Assembly (NCBI GenBank): GCA_964518635.1
Contig: CAZFGK010000052.1
Location: 1 to 7,039 of the forward strand
From: CAZFGK01 sp964518635
GTDB taxonomy: Bacteria; Zixibacteria; MSB-5A5; GN15; FEB-12
Direction of reading: 5' to 3'
DNA length: 7,039 nucleotides
Part shown: positions 1 through 5,788 of the stretch, piece after piece
How positions within the stretch are numbered: position 1 is the first letter of the stretch
Layout of the letters: each line of letters opens with the position of its first letter
Position numbers and translations under genes: made by a program
Notes under the pieces: model-generated
The model's database searches: none
What the model saw: the letters and a program-made list of their open reading frames with translations, nothing else
Told to the model about the DNA's origin: nothing

Positions 1-152
1 ATACCAGACTTCGCTATACCTGGGAACAGGGTGGGTCCGGCTGGTTACGGACTCATGGGACCTTGAGACACAAAGAAGTAATGAACTCCTTTAATCCCAT
101 CCCCCCGGAGGAGCACCCTGATAACTCGCTCATCTCTTGGGTCTCACGCTCC
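1..152. other. Window edge with no supportable gene
   Basis: No reading frame here has both a good start and coding character. The minus strand carries an isolated AAAGGAG element (about 91-97) without a well-placed start codon in the window. A GTCC/GGAC stem with a loop resembling a tRNA D-loop is present near 36-53, but the rest of a tRNA is missing. Confidence 0.4.
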
Positions 153-410
153 CTACGACAACCGTTGCCGCACCTGCTTGAGCACCCGCGTGCCCCAGGC
201 GGTGCGCTTGAAGACCGTCCCGACCTTTCCCTGCGGTTTGAACAACTCTTTCTCCACCAGGGACTTCATCACCTGCTTCCATTGTTTGCCAACTGTTTGC
301 AGTTCCTCCGGATCGGTGAAGTCCTCATACTGAAGCATGTAAATCTGCGAGGGACTGAAATCAAACTTGACCTTCGGGCGCTTGCCCTCGGCTGGAATCG
401 TAACCTGCAT
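153..410 (-). CDS. Small winged-helix-like protein, 85 aa
   Basis: The protein MQVTIPAEGKRPKVKFDFSP... lacks membrane spans and cysteines. Residues 20-50 form two helices (SQIYMLQYEDF and PEELQTVGKQWKQVMKSLVEKELF). They are followed by a beta-hairpin-like stretch (KPQGKVGTVFKRTAWG) and a final basic helix (RVLKQVRQRL). Helices followed by a 'LF...GTVFKRT.WG' wing and a terminal helix resemble small winged-helix DNA-binding proteins, so a repressor or transcription-factor role is plausible but not proven. The start is very well marked (AGGAGG ten bases before ATG). The stop is TAG, with TGA in frame three codons later. It appears to have its own promoter and structured leader, suggesting high or separately timed expression. 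Confidence 0.72.
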   Translation of the reverse strand: MQVTIPAEGKRPKVKFDFSPSQIYMLQYEDFTDPEELQTVGKQWKQVMKSLVEKELFKPQGKVGTVFKRTAWGTRVLKQVRQRLS

Positions 411-430
411 AGCTTATCTTCCTCCTATTG

Positions 431-462
431 TTTGTTGTTTCGTTGTTTTGTTGTTTCGTTGA
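431..462 (-). repeat. 16-base tandem repeat in an A/C-rich leader
   Basis: Two adjacent copies of TTTGTTGTTTCGTTGT (+ strand) match at 15 of 16 positions, the last base of the second being A. In the minus-strand transcript this is an A/C-rich sequence of the AACAACGAAAC type with almost no pairing potential. It ends about eight bases before the AGGAGG of the 85-aa gene. Such CAA-rich leaders keep ribosome sites open; that role is inferred. Confidence 0.75.
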
Positions 463-476
463 TTACCATCACCTGA

Positions 477-527
477 GGTAGTAGGGAGAGCTTCTCTCTT
501 CTCCCACGATGCTCTCTCCCTACTACC
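477..527 (-). other. Perfect 14-bp stem-loop in the leader of the 85-aa gene
   Basis: GGTAGTAGGGAGAG at 477-490 is the exact complement of CTCTCCCTACTACC at 514-527, with a 23-base loop that can form a further small internal hairpin. No U-tract follows on the transcript, so it is a poor intrinsic terminator. It would begin about eleven bases from the 5' end predicted by the upstream promoter, the position of known 5' stem-loops that protect mRNAs from decay. Read-through attenuation or protein binding are alternatives. Confidence 0.7.
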
Positions 528-545
528 CTTCTCCGACTGCAAGTT

Positions 546-574
546 ATACTACAACAACCTCATGGATACGTCAA
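546..574 (-). promoter_or_regulatory. Candidate sigma-70-type promoter for the 85-aa gene
   Basis: On the minus strand TTGACG (569-574, five of six matches to the -35 consensus) is followed after exactly 17 bases by TAGTAT (546-551, four of six matches to the -10). A slightly displaced TATAAC at 543-548 overlaps the -10. Transcription would begin near 538-539, after the stop codon of the membrane micro-protein, and read into the 85-aa gene. The -35 lies inside the 3' end of the micro-protein gene. Confidence 0.5.
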
Positions 575-682
575 GGCGTCATAGATTGCATACCCCAACA
601 AGGTCAACACAAACAGAATGAACAAGATCGTTCCGATGATAACCGTTGGGTCCGCGCCTGGACGTTTCTGTTTCCACGGCAT
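560..682 (-). CDS. Single-span membrane micro-protein, 40 aa
   Basis: The frame starts MPWKQKRPGADP, has a hydrophobic helix at residues 13-31 (TVIIGTILFILFVLTLLGY) and ends AIYDALTYP before TGA. The positive N terminus predicts N-inside, C-outside in the inner membrane. The evidence for translation is strong: AAAGGAG, encoded by the last codons of the Cas4-like gene, lies nine bases before the ATG, and only three bases separate the two genes, so they are probably coupled. No family is recognised. A tight link to a DNA-end nuclease-like protein could mean membrane tethering or a lysis-related role; neither can be tested from sequence alone. Confidence 0.7.
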   Translation of the reverse strand: MPWKQKRPGADPTVIIGTILFILFVLTLLGYAIYDALTYP

Positions 683-685
683 ATC

Positions 686-2155
686 TTACGCTCCTTTCTC
701 CACTTTCTGTTCCTGTTCCTGTGGATGATTCGGCACCCGTGCTTTGAATCCTTGGATCTGCACCAACCCACCCTTCACCAGTACTTCCCCAACCTCGCTC
801 ATCCCAAGAGTTCCCACCACGGGATGGCATAGTGGTTTGAACTCACACGCAGTTGGGTAGTTGCAGGCACTGCGGTTCTTGGGGAATTCCCCCGCCATGA
901 ATATCTCCAGGTTGAGCTTTCCTTGCTGTGCCGCAGGGGAGTTCCCAACCTCCCGAGTGGTCAGTACCCCCAGCTCTTGCAATCCTGCCTCAAGCGTCCA
1001 GTTGTGAATCTCCTCGGGGCTTCGCACCAACCCCTCGGACAGCACAACCAACCCCTCCAACACCCCCTCGTAGTTGTTGAAGAGTTCATCCAACCAGTCC
1101 TGAATTCCACGGGAAGTTTCCCAGATCGGGGTAGCTCTCCACCCCTTGCCCAGCACACGGTTCTTCCCGGTGTCGTCAACCCAGTTCCACTTCGGACGGA
1201 ACTCCAAATCCCCCATGGGACCTTCTTGGGTAAACGGTCTGACAAGGGGAGAGGAGTGCTTCCAAATCCCGTCGTTCTGGTCCTTGTACTTGTTCCCCTT
1301 GAGGAGGTGCAACATCTGCACACCGAGCTGAGGTTGATCCCCCGAGTTGATGCCGAACTCCGCGAATCTGTCATCCAGTACTTGTTGCTGAATCAGGAAG
1401 CACTCGGAGATTCCCTGGTCATCCTCTCGCCAGTTGTAGCTCGCACGAGAATCCAGATCCTTGGCGGTCTTGATGCTGAACGCGAACAACCCACCCGTGG
1501 CCCTATCTCTCAGCACCGCATCCGCCCGGCCATTAAGCTGGATCTCAGCATCCAGAACGGCGATAATAACTCCCGAGACTTCCTCTTCCACAGTAAGGAT
1601 CTCATACCGATCCCAGAGTTGCGAAAGTCCAACCATATAGTACGCTCGAATAAGCGCCTCGACCAACGCCCGACCTTCCTTGATCTCGAAATCCCTGCTC
1701 TTGCCGACTTCCTCCAACCCAACCGGCGCATCCATCCACTCGTCCTCGGCCAGGGACAGCCCGGCTTGAAGTTCCAGAGCTTCAGCCTCAACCCTGGTGT
1801 TGTAGTATTCCAACCCTACCTCCACGGCTTCCTCCCGGGTGGTTTCATCCGCAGTCCCGCCTGTCAGCAACAGGCGTTTGTGGAGCAGCTCCAGGCCCTG
1901 GTGCACGGCGCTTCCTATCAGCATTGGGATGCTGGTTCGAGCGGGAGAGATTCCCAACACCCCGGGGATGTTCTCGGGAACCGTTACCTCATACCCCCAG
2001 AACCTTGCACGCTTGCACCTCCGGGTGGTGACGATCCGCGAACGGTCGGTGTGAAGGGCCAACTTAGGATCGTGGATCGCCCCACAATCCGGACCATCCG
2101 TCCCTTCCAACTCCTTAACCCGGTCCCACTCCGTGGTCAATTCATCATAAGTCAT
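686..2155 (-). CDS. Cas4/AddB-like PD-(D/E)XK Fe-S protein with altered active site, 489 aa
   Basis: Members of this superfamily are exonucleases that process DNA ends. Visible elements in order are C47 (TTRRCKRARFWGYE), GSAVHQGLELL with H85, GRADAVLRD with D212, AFSIKTAKD with K229, a QQQ motif at 256-258, and C431, C437, C443 (CNYPTACEFKPLC). One early cysteine plus three late ones is the 4Fe-4S signature of Cas4, AddB and relatives. The D...(D/E)xK active site normally has an acidic residue two before the lysine; here it is S227 (SIK). The protein may therefore be inactive, use a migrated acid, or act structurally. The MTYDEL start has GGAGGC nine bases upstream; the longer open frame to 2374 overlaps the zinc-finger gene. 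The 3' end encodes the ribosome site of the next gene. It is longer than typical Cas4 (about 200 aa), mainly through the 110-180 and 290-420 segments. Confidence 0.8.
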   Translation of the reverse strand: MTYDELTTEWDRVKELEGTDGPDCGAIHDPKLALHTDRSRIVTTRRCKRARFWGYEVTVPENIPGVLGISPARTSIPMLIGSAVHQGLELLHKRLLLTGGTADETTREEAVEVGLEYYNTRVEAEALELQAGLSLAEDEWMDAPVGLEEVGKSRDFEIKEGRALVEALIRAYYMVGLSQLWDRYEILTVEEEVSGVIIAVLDAEIQLNGRADAVLRDRATGGLFAFSIKTAKDLDSRASYNWREDDQGISECFLIQQQVLDDRFAEFGINSGDQPQLGVQMLHLLKGNKYKDQNDGIWKHSSPLVRPFTQEGPMGDLEFRPKWNWVDDTGKNRVLGKGWRATPIWETSRGIQDWLDELFNNYEGVLEGLVVLSEGLVRSPEEIHNWTLEAGLQELGVLTTREVGNSPAAQQGKLNLEIFMAGEFPKNRSACNYPTACEFKPLCHPVVGTLGMSEVGEVLVKGGLVQIQGFKARVPNHPQEQEQKVEKGA

Positions 2156-2231
2156 CTTCTTTTGCCTCCATTGTTGGTTATGTTTTTCGACTTGACTTCC
2201 ATCTAACAACCCACCCCGCCCCCTCCAGTAC

Positions 2232-2510
2232 CTACTCCCCTTCTCTAACCTTCGGTCGCCTGCCCCTACTTCCTTCCTCCCAGGGCTGACAACCCGCCCG
2301 ACGCCGGGCATGCTGTCGTAGCTTAATCGTACAATCGTCGCACTTCTGCTGATAATTCTCCCGGGGTTTGCCACACCCTCCGCACTTCCCTTCGGCGATC
2401 ATTCGCAACTGCCATTGTCGCTGCTTGCTGAGTTGCCCGAAAGGAATAACCGGTTTCACCTTAGGAGAATTCCTAGCCGAGGTTATCAATGCTCGGATTA
2501 ACTTTCTCAT
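2232..2510 (-). CDS. Four-cysteine zinc-finger protein, 92 aa
   Basis: A basic N terminus (MRKLIRALITSARN) leads to a helix QLSKQRQWQLRMIAEG and then CGGCGKPR (C43, C46) and CDDC (C57, C60), followed by IKLRQHARRR. The pattern CxxCGKPR...CxxC...RxxxRR is a recurring small zinc-binding module in phage and bacterial proteins, sometimes found before HNH nuclease domains. No HNH residues follow here. The tail is Arg/Gly/Glu-rich. The start overlaps the stop of the 135-aa gene, so the two are probably translated together. The stop is TAG. DNA or RNA binding is likely from the zinc finger and the basic flanks, but the target is unknown. Confidence 0.75.
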   Translation of the reverse strand: MRKLIRALITSARNSPKVKPVIPFGQLSKQRQWQLRMIAEGKCGGCGKPRENYQQKCDDCTIKLRQHARRRAGCQPWEEGSRGRRPKVREGE

Positions 2511-2914
2511 AAGCCCACTTTATCCCCTTTGCTTGCTTTGGCTCCCCCACGTTTACCCAGTCCCTGCCGCTCCACTACCTTGAAGTATTCCTCCCGCCAG
2601 AACTTCTCCTTCTCGAACGTCTCCAGGTAGGCGCTGACTGCTTGCTGCAACAGCCTATCATTTCGCCTCTCCTCTCCCAGGGCTTGATCCAATCTGATCT
2701 GCGCCCCGGTCAGACTCTCCCGGAGATCCTGATTCTCCCTCCGCAACCCCTCCGCCTCGCTCTGACACGGACTCGGGAACACTGTCCCCCTGACCAGTCC
2801 CAGCACAGCGATCACCAGCACCACCCCGCCGCTGAGCAGCGCCAGGGCTAGTAGATAGTTTGTCGCTGCCCATCTGACGGGGGCGGTTTTCAACTTCGGT
2901 TCCTTGGTTACCAT
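2507..2914 (-). CDS. Membrane-anchored coiled-coil protein, 135 aa
   Basis: A basic N terminus (MVTKEPKLKTAPVRW) is followed by one membrane helix at residues 20-41, a single cysteine at 50, and a long polar helix at 51-91 with heptad leucines (L57, L64, L68, L75, L79, L88), predicted to form a coiled coil. The C terminus is basic and Gly/Lys-rich. Topology should be N-inside, with the coiled coil outside the inner membrane. This is the architecture of inner-membrane spanins, but no lysin, holin or outer spanin is nearby, so that identity is not supported. The ATG at 2914 has AAGGAG 11 bases upstream; the closer out-of-frame ATG at 2924 is only two bases from it. The TGA stop overlaps the next ATG (ATGA), indicating coupled translation. 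Confidence 0.75.
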   Translation of the reverse strand: MVTKEPKLKTAPVRWAATNYLLALALLSGGVVLVIAVLGLVRGTVFPSPCQSEAEGLRRENQDLRESLTGAQIRLDQALGEERRNDRLLQQAVSAYLETFEKEKFWREEYFKVVERQGLGKRGGAKASKGDKVGL

Positions 2915-2954
2915 AAACTACCATTCTCCTTCTTAGTCTTGTTGCTTTTTTTTG

Positions 2955-4160
2955 TTATCTCATAACCCCAAACGCCTTACTATCCATCCTCTCCTGCGCC
3001 TTCCCTACCTTCTCCTCCCTCCCTACTCGCAACCCTTCCACCCATCCCCTGCACCCACTCTCCGCCAACCTCACAAACTCATCCATCAACCACAGCTCTC
3101 CCAAACTATTAGTTCCCACCACCTCCAACGCCAGGAGATCCGCCAAATGCCACATCATCCCTTCCATTCCCTTGAACGGAGTCATCTCCAACAACATATC
3201 CGCAGTGGTCACACCACCGTTCCAGGGAAGGCTTTCCAACAACCACCTGCGAGTCTCAGGGATAGTGTCAATCGCCAGTCTCTCCGCGAGCAACCAGTCC
3301 TCTGGGAGAATTCCCTCTCTTCGCATAAGCCCCGCCCATCCTCGGGCGGCTTTGATGAGTTGCTTGAATACTCTCCCTGGGTTCTCCTCTCCAGCCACAT
3401 GAGAGATACTCCTATCCCATCCTCGTACTGGTTGGGTACGCAGCTTCCCAACCAACCTTGCCAGCTTGTAACTTCTATCCTCCACATTATCCGAACTTGG
3501 CAATGTCAACCCAGTTGGGTATTCCCAGTTAGCCCGAGGGACCGGAGCTGTTCCAGGAGGTAGCACTTGAGGAACGGTGGACTCTACTCCCAATTCAATC
3601 AGTTTCCTCACCAACCCCCGAAGCTCAATCTGGCTGAGCTTCTTATCCGCGTTCTTCATAATCCTGCCCAGAGCTACTTCCTCTTCCTCACTCCGGGGTT
3701 CAACTCCTGGCCAGCGCAACGTCAGGAATCTTTCCCCTTCCCTATTATGGGAATGCCAAGCATGCTCCTTACTGGGTGTGAACGCGGTAACCATGGCTAC
3801 TTCCCCTTGCCAATCATTCACCTGATCCATACTCCCGGCGCGTTTTGTCATCCTTCCATCGTATATCTCACGTAGTTGTCCGGCTACTTTCCCCACTGCC
3901 AGTGGGTCGTTGCTCAGGAAGTTGGTGAAATCAGGCGCGAAGATCAATCCACGTTCCCCTATCTGGTGCAGGAAGGAGTTCAGCTTGCCTTTTTGTTTGC
4001 CTCGATTAAGTCCGCTGAGGAAGGTGTTGGGGGAAATCTCTCCGAGCATATAGTGATCTTTGTACAGATCATCCAGCATTGCGATGCCCAGACTGGTCTT
4101 TCCGCTGGAGCTGGGTCCGATAATGTGCAACCAGAAATGATCTCCTGTGCTGATCTGGTA
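2955..4160 (-). CDS. P-loop NTPase, probably replication helicase/DNA-associated ATPase (5' end missing)
   Basis: At least 401 residues are visible, the first (YQISTGDHFWLHIIG) being interrupted by the gap, so the start is unknown. Numbering from the gap edge, Walker A is GPSSSGKTS at 15-23, a Walker B-like strand LIFAPDF is at 72-78, REIYDGRMTK is at 97-106, and a sensor-1-like strand ending AFTPS is at 122-130. This order (GKT, buried strand with an acidic residue, YDG..TK, then a strand ending TP) is shared by phage and plasmid AAA-type ATPases annotated as primase/helicase-like. The C-terminal 250 residues are helical with an EENPGRVFKQLIKAARG motif and a likely winged helix near the end (TTADMLLEMTPFKG...LADLLALEVV). 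The stop is TAA. An internal TTG at 4130 is not a plausible start because it falls inside the Walker A strand. Helicase activity is inferred, not shown. Confidence 0.78.
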   Translation of the reverse strand, partial: YQISTGDHFWLHIIGPSSSGKTSLGIAMLDDLYKDHYMLGEISPNTFLSGLNRGKQKGKLNSFLHQIGERGLIFAPDFTNFLSNDPLAVGKVAGQLREIYDGRMTKRAGSMDQVNDWQGEVAMVTAFTPSKEHAWHSHNREGERFLTLRWPGVEPRSEEEEVALGRIMKNADKKLSQIELRGLVRKLIELGVESTVPQVLPPGTAPVPRANWEYPTGLTLPSSDNVEDRSYKLARLVGKLRTQPVRGWDRSISHVAGEENPGRVFKQLIKAARGWAGLMRREGILPEDWLLAERLAIDTIPETRRWLLESLPWNGGVTTADMLLEMTPFKGMEGMMWHLADLLALEVVGTNSLGELWLMDEFVRLAESGCRGWVEGLRVGREEKVGKAQERMDSKAFGVMR

Positions 4161-4260
4161 NNNNNNNNNNNNNNNNNNNNNNNNNNNNNNNNNNNNNNNN
4201 NNNNNNNNNNNNNNNNNNNNNNNNNNNNNNNNNNNNNNNNNNNNNNNNNNNNNNNNNNNN
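4161..4260. other. Assembly gap (100 N)
   Basis: Exactly 100 ambiguous bases separate the ParB leader region from the NTPase body. A round number of this kind is the usual placeholder for a scaffold gap of unknown size, so distances and reading frames across it carry no meaning. Confidence 0.98.
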
Positions 4261-4507
4261 TGCCATTGCCCCCATCACCACCACCGTGTTGCTCCTGCAT
4301 ATGTATAACCCCGTGAGAGAAGAGTAGAGAACGAAGTTAGCAAAGTCGCTGTCCCTGAGAGGGAACCCAGGAATGGCCGGAAAGAATGGATAAACTACCA
4401 CCCCCGGGTTCCCCTCAGGGTGGAGGGGGAAAAGATTAGAGAGTCCCAGCCGCCAAGATAAGATCCTCTCTCTATTTCCCGCTCCAATCCCGTGATTATA
4501 CCGTACC
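4261..4507 (-). other. Leader/intergenic region between the ParB-like gene and the assembly gap
   Basis: No convincing gene fills this stretch. One frame is open from an ATG at 4524 inside the ParB gene, but it lacks a suitably spaced ribosome site and its product is unlike its neighbours. Close to the gap there are two possible starts for the NTPase: ATG at 4300 (MQEQHGGGDGGNG, Gly-rich, poor ribosome site), and a GTG/ATG cluster in another frame at 4269-4280 preceded by AGGAG. The gap length is unknown, so the frame that joins the NTPase cannot be decided. The region holds a long inverted repeat and a competing hairpin, described separately. Confidence 0.5.
4353..4420 (-). repeat. 15-bp inverted repeat with 37-base spacer, and a competing hairpin
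   Basis: The arms are CCCTGAGAGGGAACCC at 4353-4368 and GGGTTCCCCTCAGGG at 4406-4420. They pair over 15 base pairs with one bulged base. A second, shorter hairpin (CCACCC at 4398-4403 with GGGTGG at 4418-4423) uses part of the same arm, so the two structures exclude each other in RNA. No T-run follows either strand's arm, which argues against an intrinsic terminator. Position just after a ParB-like gene and before an NTPase fits a ParB-binding/centromere site, an operator or a leader RNA switch. The sequence does not choose between these. Confidence 0.65.
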
Positions 4508-4523
4508 TTACTCGTCCTCGCCA
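4495..4523 (-). promoter_or_regulatory. Candidate promoter in the 3' end of the ParB-like gene
   Basis: A perfect TATAAT box lies at 4495-4500 on the minus strand, five bases after the ParB stop codon. Seventeen bases upstream is TGGCGA (4518-4523), a weak match (3 of 6) to TTGACA. Transcription from here would start near 4488 and produce a leader of at least 200 bases containing the inverted repeat, then the NTPase gene. The -10 match is exact; the weak -35 leaves the call uncertain. Confidence 0.4.
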
Positions 4524-5497
4524 TCCTCGGCAGGCGAGGAAGTCAGATTGGATTTGATCTTCTCCAACCTCCCCGGGAGATAGGGAAGCTCGGTGCTGCC
4601 GGGGTTCAGCAGCTCCTTGATGAACTCCTTCACGTCGCTCGGGGTGCCGCGCCGTGCCTTGACTTTCTCCAGCCACTCCCGATCCACCTTGATCTTGGTG
4701 TTCGGGTTCACCACCGCGTCCACCTCGCGCTCACTGAGCGTACCCTTGCCCTTCTTGTCCTGCTTGGCCTTGGCCTCCCGCACAGGGGAGAGCTTGGCGA
4801 GTACTTCTTCCTGCTCAATCGGGGTCAGCTTCACCATCTTCAGCGCGGCCTTGAAGCTGATCTCCTCGTCTTTGATCGCCTTGCGCAGGCCCCCGGAAAC
4901 CTTGTCTTCATCCAGCAGGGCGAACATGTTCGTGATCCGGCTCGGCGCGAGGTTGAACGCCTGTCCGGTGAACTCCAGCGCGGCCACCTTATCTTCCTTG
5001 GTGGGTTTCCACGGAACCTCCGCAGGCCAGTTATTGGGCTTGCTTTCGGCCAGCTTGGTGGAGTACAGCCGATGGGCTTCGACCGCACGCTCCAAGGTGT
5101 TGTTGTTGATACGACGTTCGTTTTCGCCAATCATCAGCGCCTGGAGCTGAGAACTGGTCAGCGCGGCGATGTCTCCGATGTTGAGACAGGGAATCTCAGC
5201 AAGCCGCGCCTCGATGGCGGCTTTTGTGCGCTGGCGCCCGGCGATCACCACATAGCCGAGAAAGTCTCCCTGCTCGCCTTGAGGTTCATAGTCATACATT
5301 TCCCCGACGAGCACGGTGGAGGTGAACCCCTCCGTGCGCATACTCTGCACCAGCCCCGGGTCAACGTCCCATTTCGCCCGGTCCTGGTACAAGGAATGCG
5401 CGGGGTCGGTGATGATGGTGAGCTTGTTGGGATCGAGACGGACTTCTTCCTTGAGTGTCCCCGGAGGGAGCGCCGCAGTTGTGGATTTCTTTGCCAT
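4508..5497 (-). CDS. parB: ParB/RepB/Spo0J-like DNA-binding protein, 329 aa
   Basis: ParB proteins bind centromere-like sites and, in many families, hydrolyse CTP to slide on DNA during segregation; phage relatives may act as nucleases or regulators. In this protein the N-terminal ParB fold spans about residues 20-140. The GxRR-like box is VIAGRQRTKAAIEA (residues 84-97, with GRQR at 87-90) and the second conserved box is ENERRINNNTLERAVEA (125-141). A helix-turn-helix follows at about 177-196 (TGQAFNLAPSRITNMFALLD), then a Lys-rich linker (240-251) and an acidic C terminus ending EDGEDE. The length is typical of plasmid ParB. The frame is open further upstream to 5767, but the MAKKSTT start is preferred because AAAGGAG precedes it by ten bases. 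No ParA/Walker ATPase of the usual type adjoins it. The next gene is a different kind of P-loop NTPase. Confidence 0.85.
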   Translation of the reverse strand: MAKKSTTAALPPGTLKEEVRLDPNKLTIITDPAHSLYQDRAKWDVDPGLVQSMRTEGFTSTVLVGEMYDYEPQGEQGDFLGYVVIAGRQRTKAAIEARLAEIPCLNIGDIAALTSSQLQALMIGENERRINNNTLERAVEAHRLYSTKLAESKPNNWPAEVPWKPTKEDKVAALEFTGQAFNLAPSRITNMFALLDEDKVSGGLRKAIKDEEISFKAALKMVKLTPIEQEEVLAKLSPVREAKAKQDKKGKGTLSEREVDAVVNPNTKIKVDREWLEKVKARRGTPSDVKEFIKELLNPGSTELPYLPGRLEKIKSNLTSSPAEDGEDE

Positions 5498-5565
5498 TTG
5501 AGTTTTGTCTCCTTTGAATTGTTGAATTACTTGAGCTACGTGATTGCTACTTCTCGCTTGAGAAG

Positions 5566-5715
5566 CTACTTGACCTTCTTCTCCGGGGGTTGTTCCACCT
5601 GAAGATGAGCACGTTTCGCCGCCCGTTTCTTCGCAGAGGGCTTGTTCTTCTTGGCCAGCCGCTGGGTCTCGGTTTTCTTGCTGCCGAATCCCCAAACCTT
5701 GTCGTTCTTTGCCAT
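5566..5715 (-). CDS. Small highly basic protein, 49 aa
   Basis: The protein MAKNDKVWGFGSKKTE... has roughly one third Lys/Arg, with clusters such as RLAKKNKPSAKKRAAKR at residues 19-35, and ends PPEKKVK before TAG. It has no cysteine pair and no membrane span. Such composition fits a nucleic-acid-binding or ribosome-associated peptide, but no family is recognised. The ATG follows AAAGGA at a spacing of about 12 bases and a TTCAAC repeat leader. It lies 68 bases upstream of the ParB-like gene in the same orientation and probably shares its transcript, so a link with DNA organisation is plausible but unproven. Confidence 0.6.
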   Translation of the reverse strand: MAKNDKVWGFGSKKTETQRLAKKNKPSAKKRAAKRAHLQVEQPPEKKVK

Positions 5716-5736
5716 GAGTTGATTGTTCCTTTCTTA

Positions 5737-5766
5737 GTTGAAGTTGAAGTTGAAGTTGAAGTTGCA
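5737..5766 (-). repeat. GTTGAA hexamer tandem repeat in gene leader
   Basis: Four perfect GTTGAA units plus a fifth imperfect unit (GTTGCA) are read on the + strand. In the minus-strand transcript this is a TTCAAC repeat that ends about 20 bases before the ATG of the 49-aa gene, just upstream of its AAAGGA ribosome site. The transcript sequence has almost no G, so it should be unstructured. That would keep the ribosome site accessible. The repeat is seen directly; the enhancer role is inferred. Confidence 0.8.
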
Positions 5767-5788
5767 ATTGTCCAGCCTACTCCCCTTG

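Noticed and set aside
30..75. tRNA-like stretch with a D-arm-like hairpin and a CAT triplet.
   Set aside because: No anticodon stem, T-arm or acceptor pairing could be found around it.
53..133. A 26-codon minus-strand frame (MSELSGCSSGG...) downstream of the 85-aa gene.
   Set aside because: Weak ribosome site, no recognisable motif and very short; indistinguishable from chance.
477..527. The 14-bp stem-loop as a Rho-independent terminator.
   Set aside because: No U-rich run follows the stem on either strand and the loop is 23 bases long.
2152..2202. A 16-codon minus-strand frame whose TGA overlaps the ATG of the Cas4-like gene, resembling a leader peptide.
   Set aside because: It lacks a ribosome site of its own and has no codon run typical of attenuation; the overlap can arise by chance.
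923..2206. A 427-codon plus-strand open frame opposite the Cas4-like gene.
   Set aside because: It is the complement of a well-supported gene, its product is Pro/Gln/Leu-rich without domains, and no plus-strand gene is seen elsewhere.
2156..2374. N-terminal extension of the Cas4-like gene to the upstream ATG.
   Set aside because: It would overlap most of the zinc-finger gene's 3' half and lacks a ribosome site, whereas the internal ATG has GGAGGC at ideal spacing.
4269..4524. An open minus-strand frame starting MARTSKVRYNHG inside the end of the ParB-like gene and running into the gap.
   Set aside because: No properly spaced ribosome site, composition unlike a folded protein, and it overlays a promoter-like box and inverted repeats.
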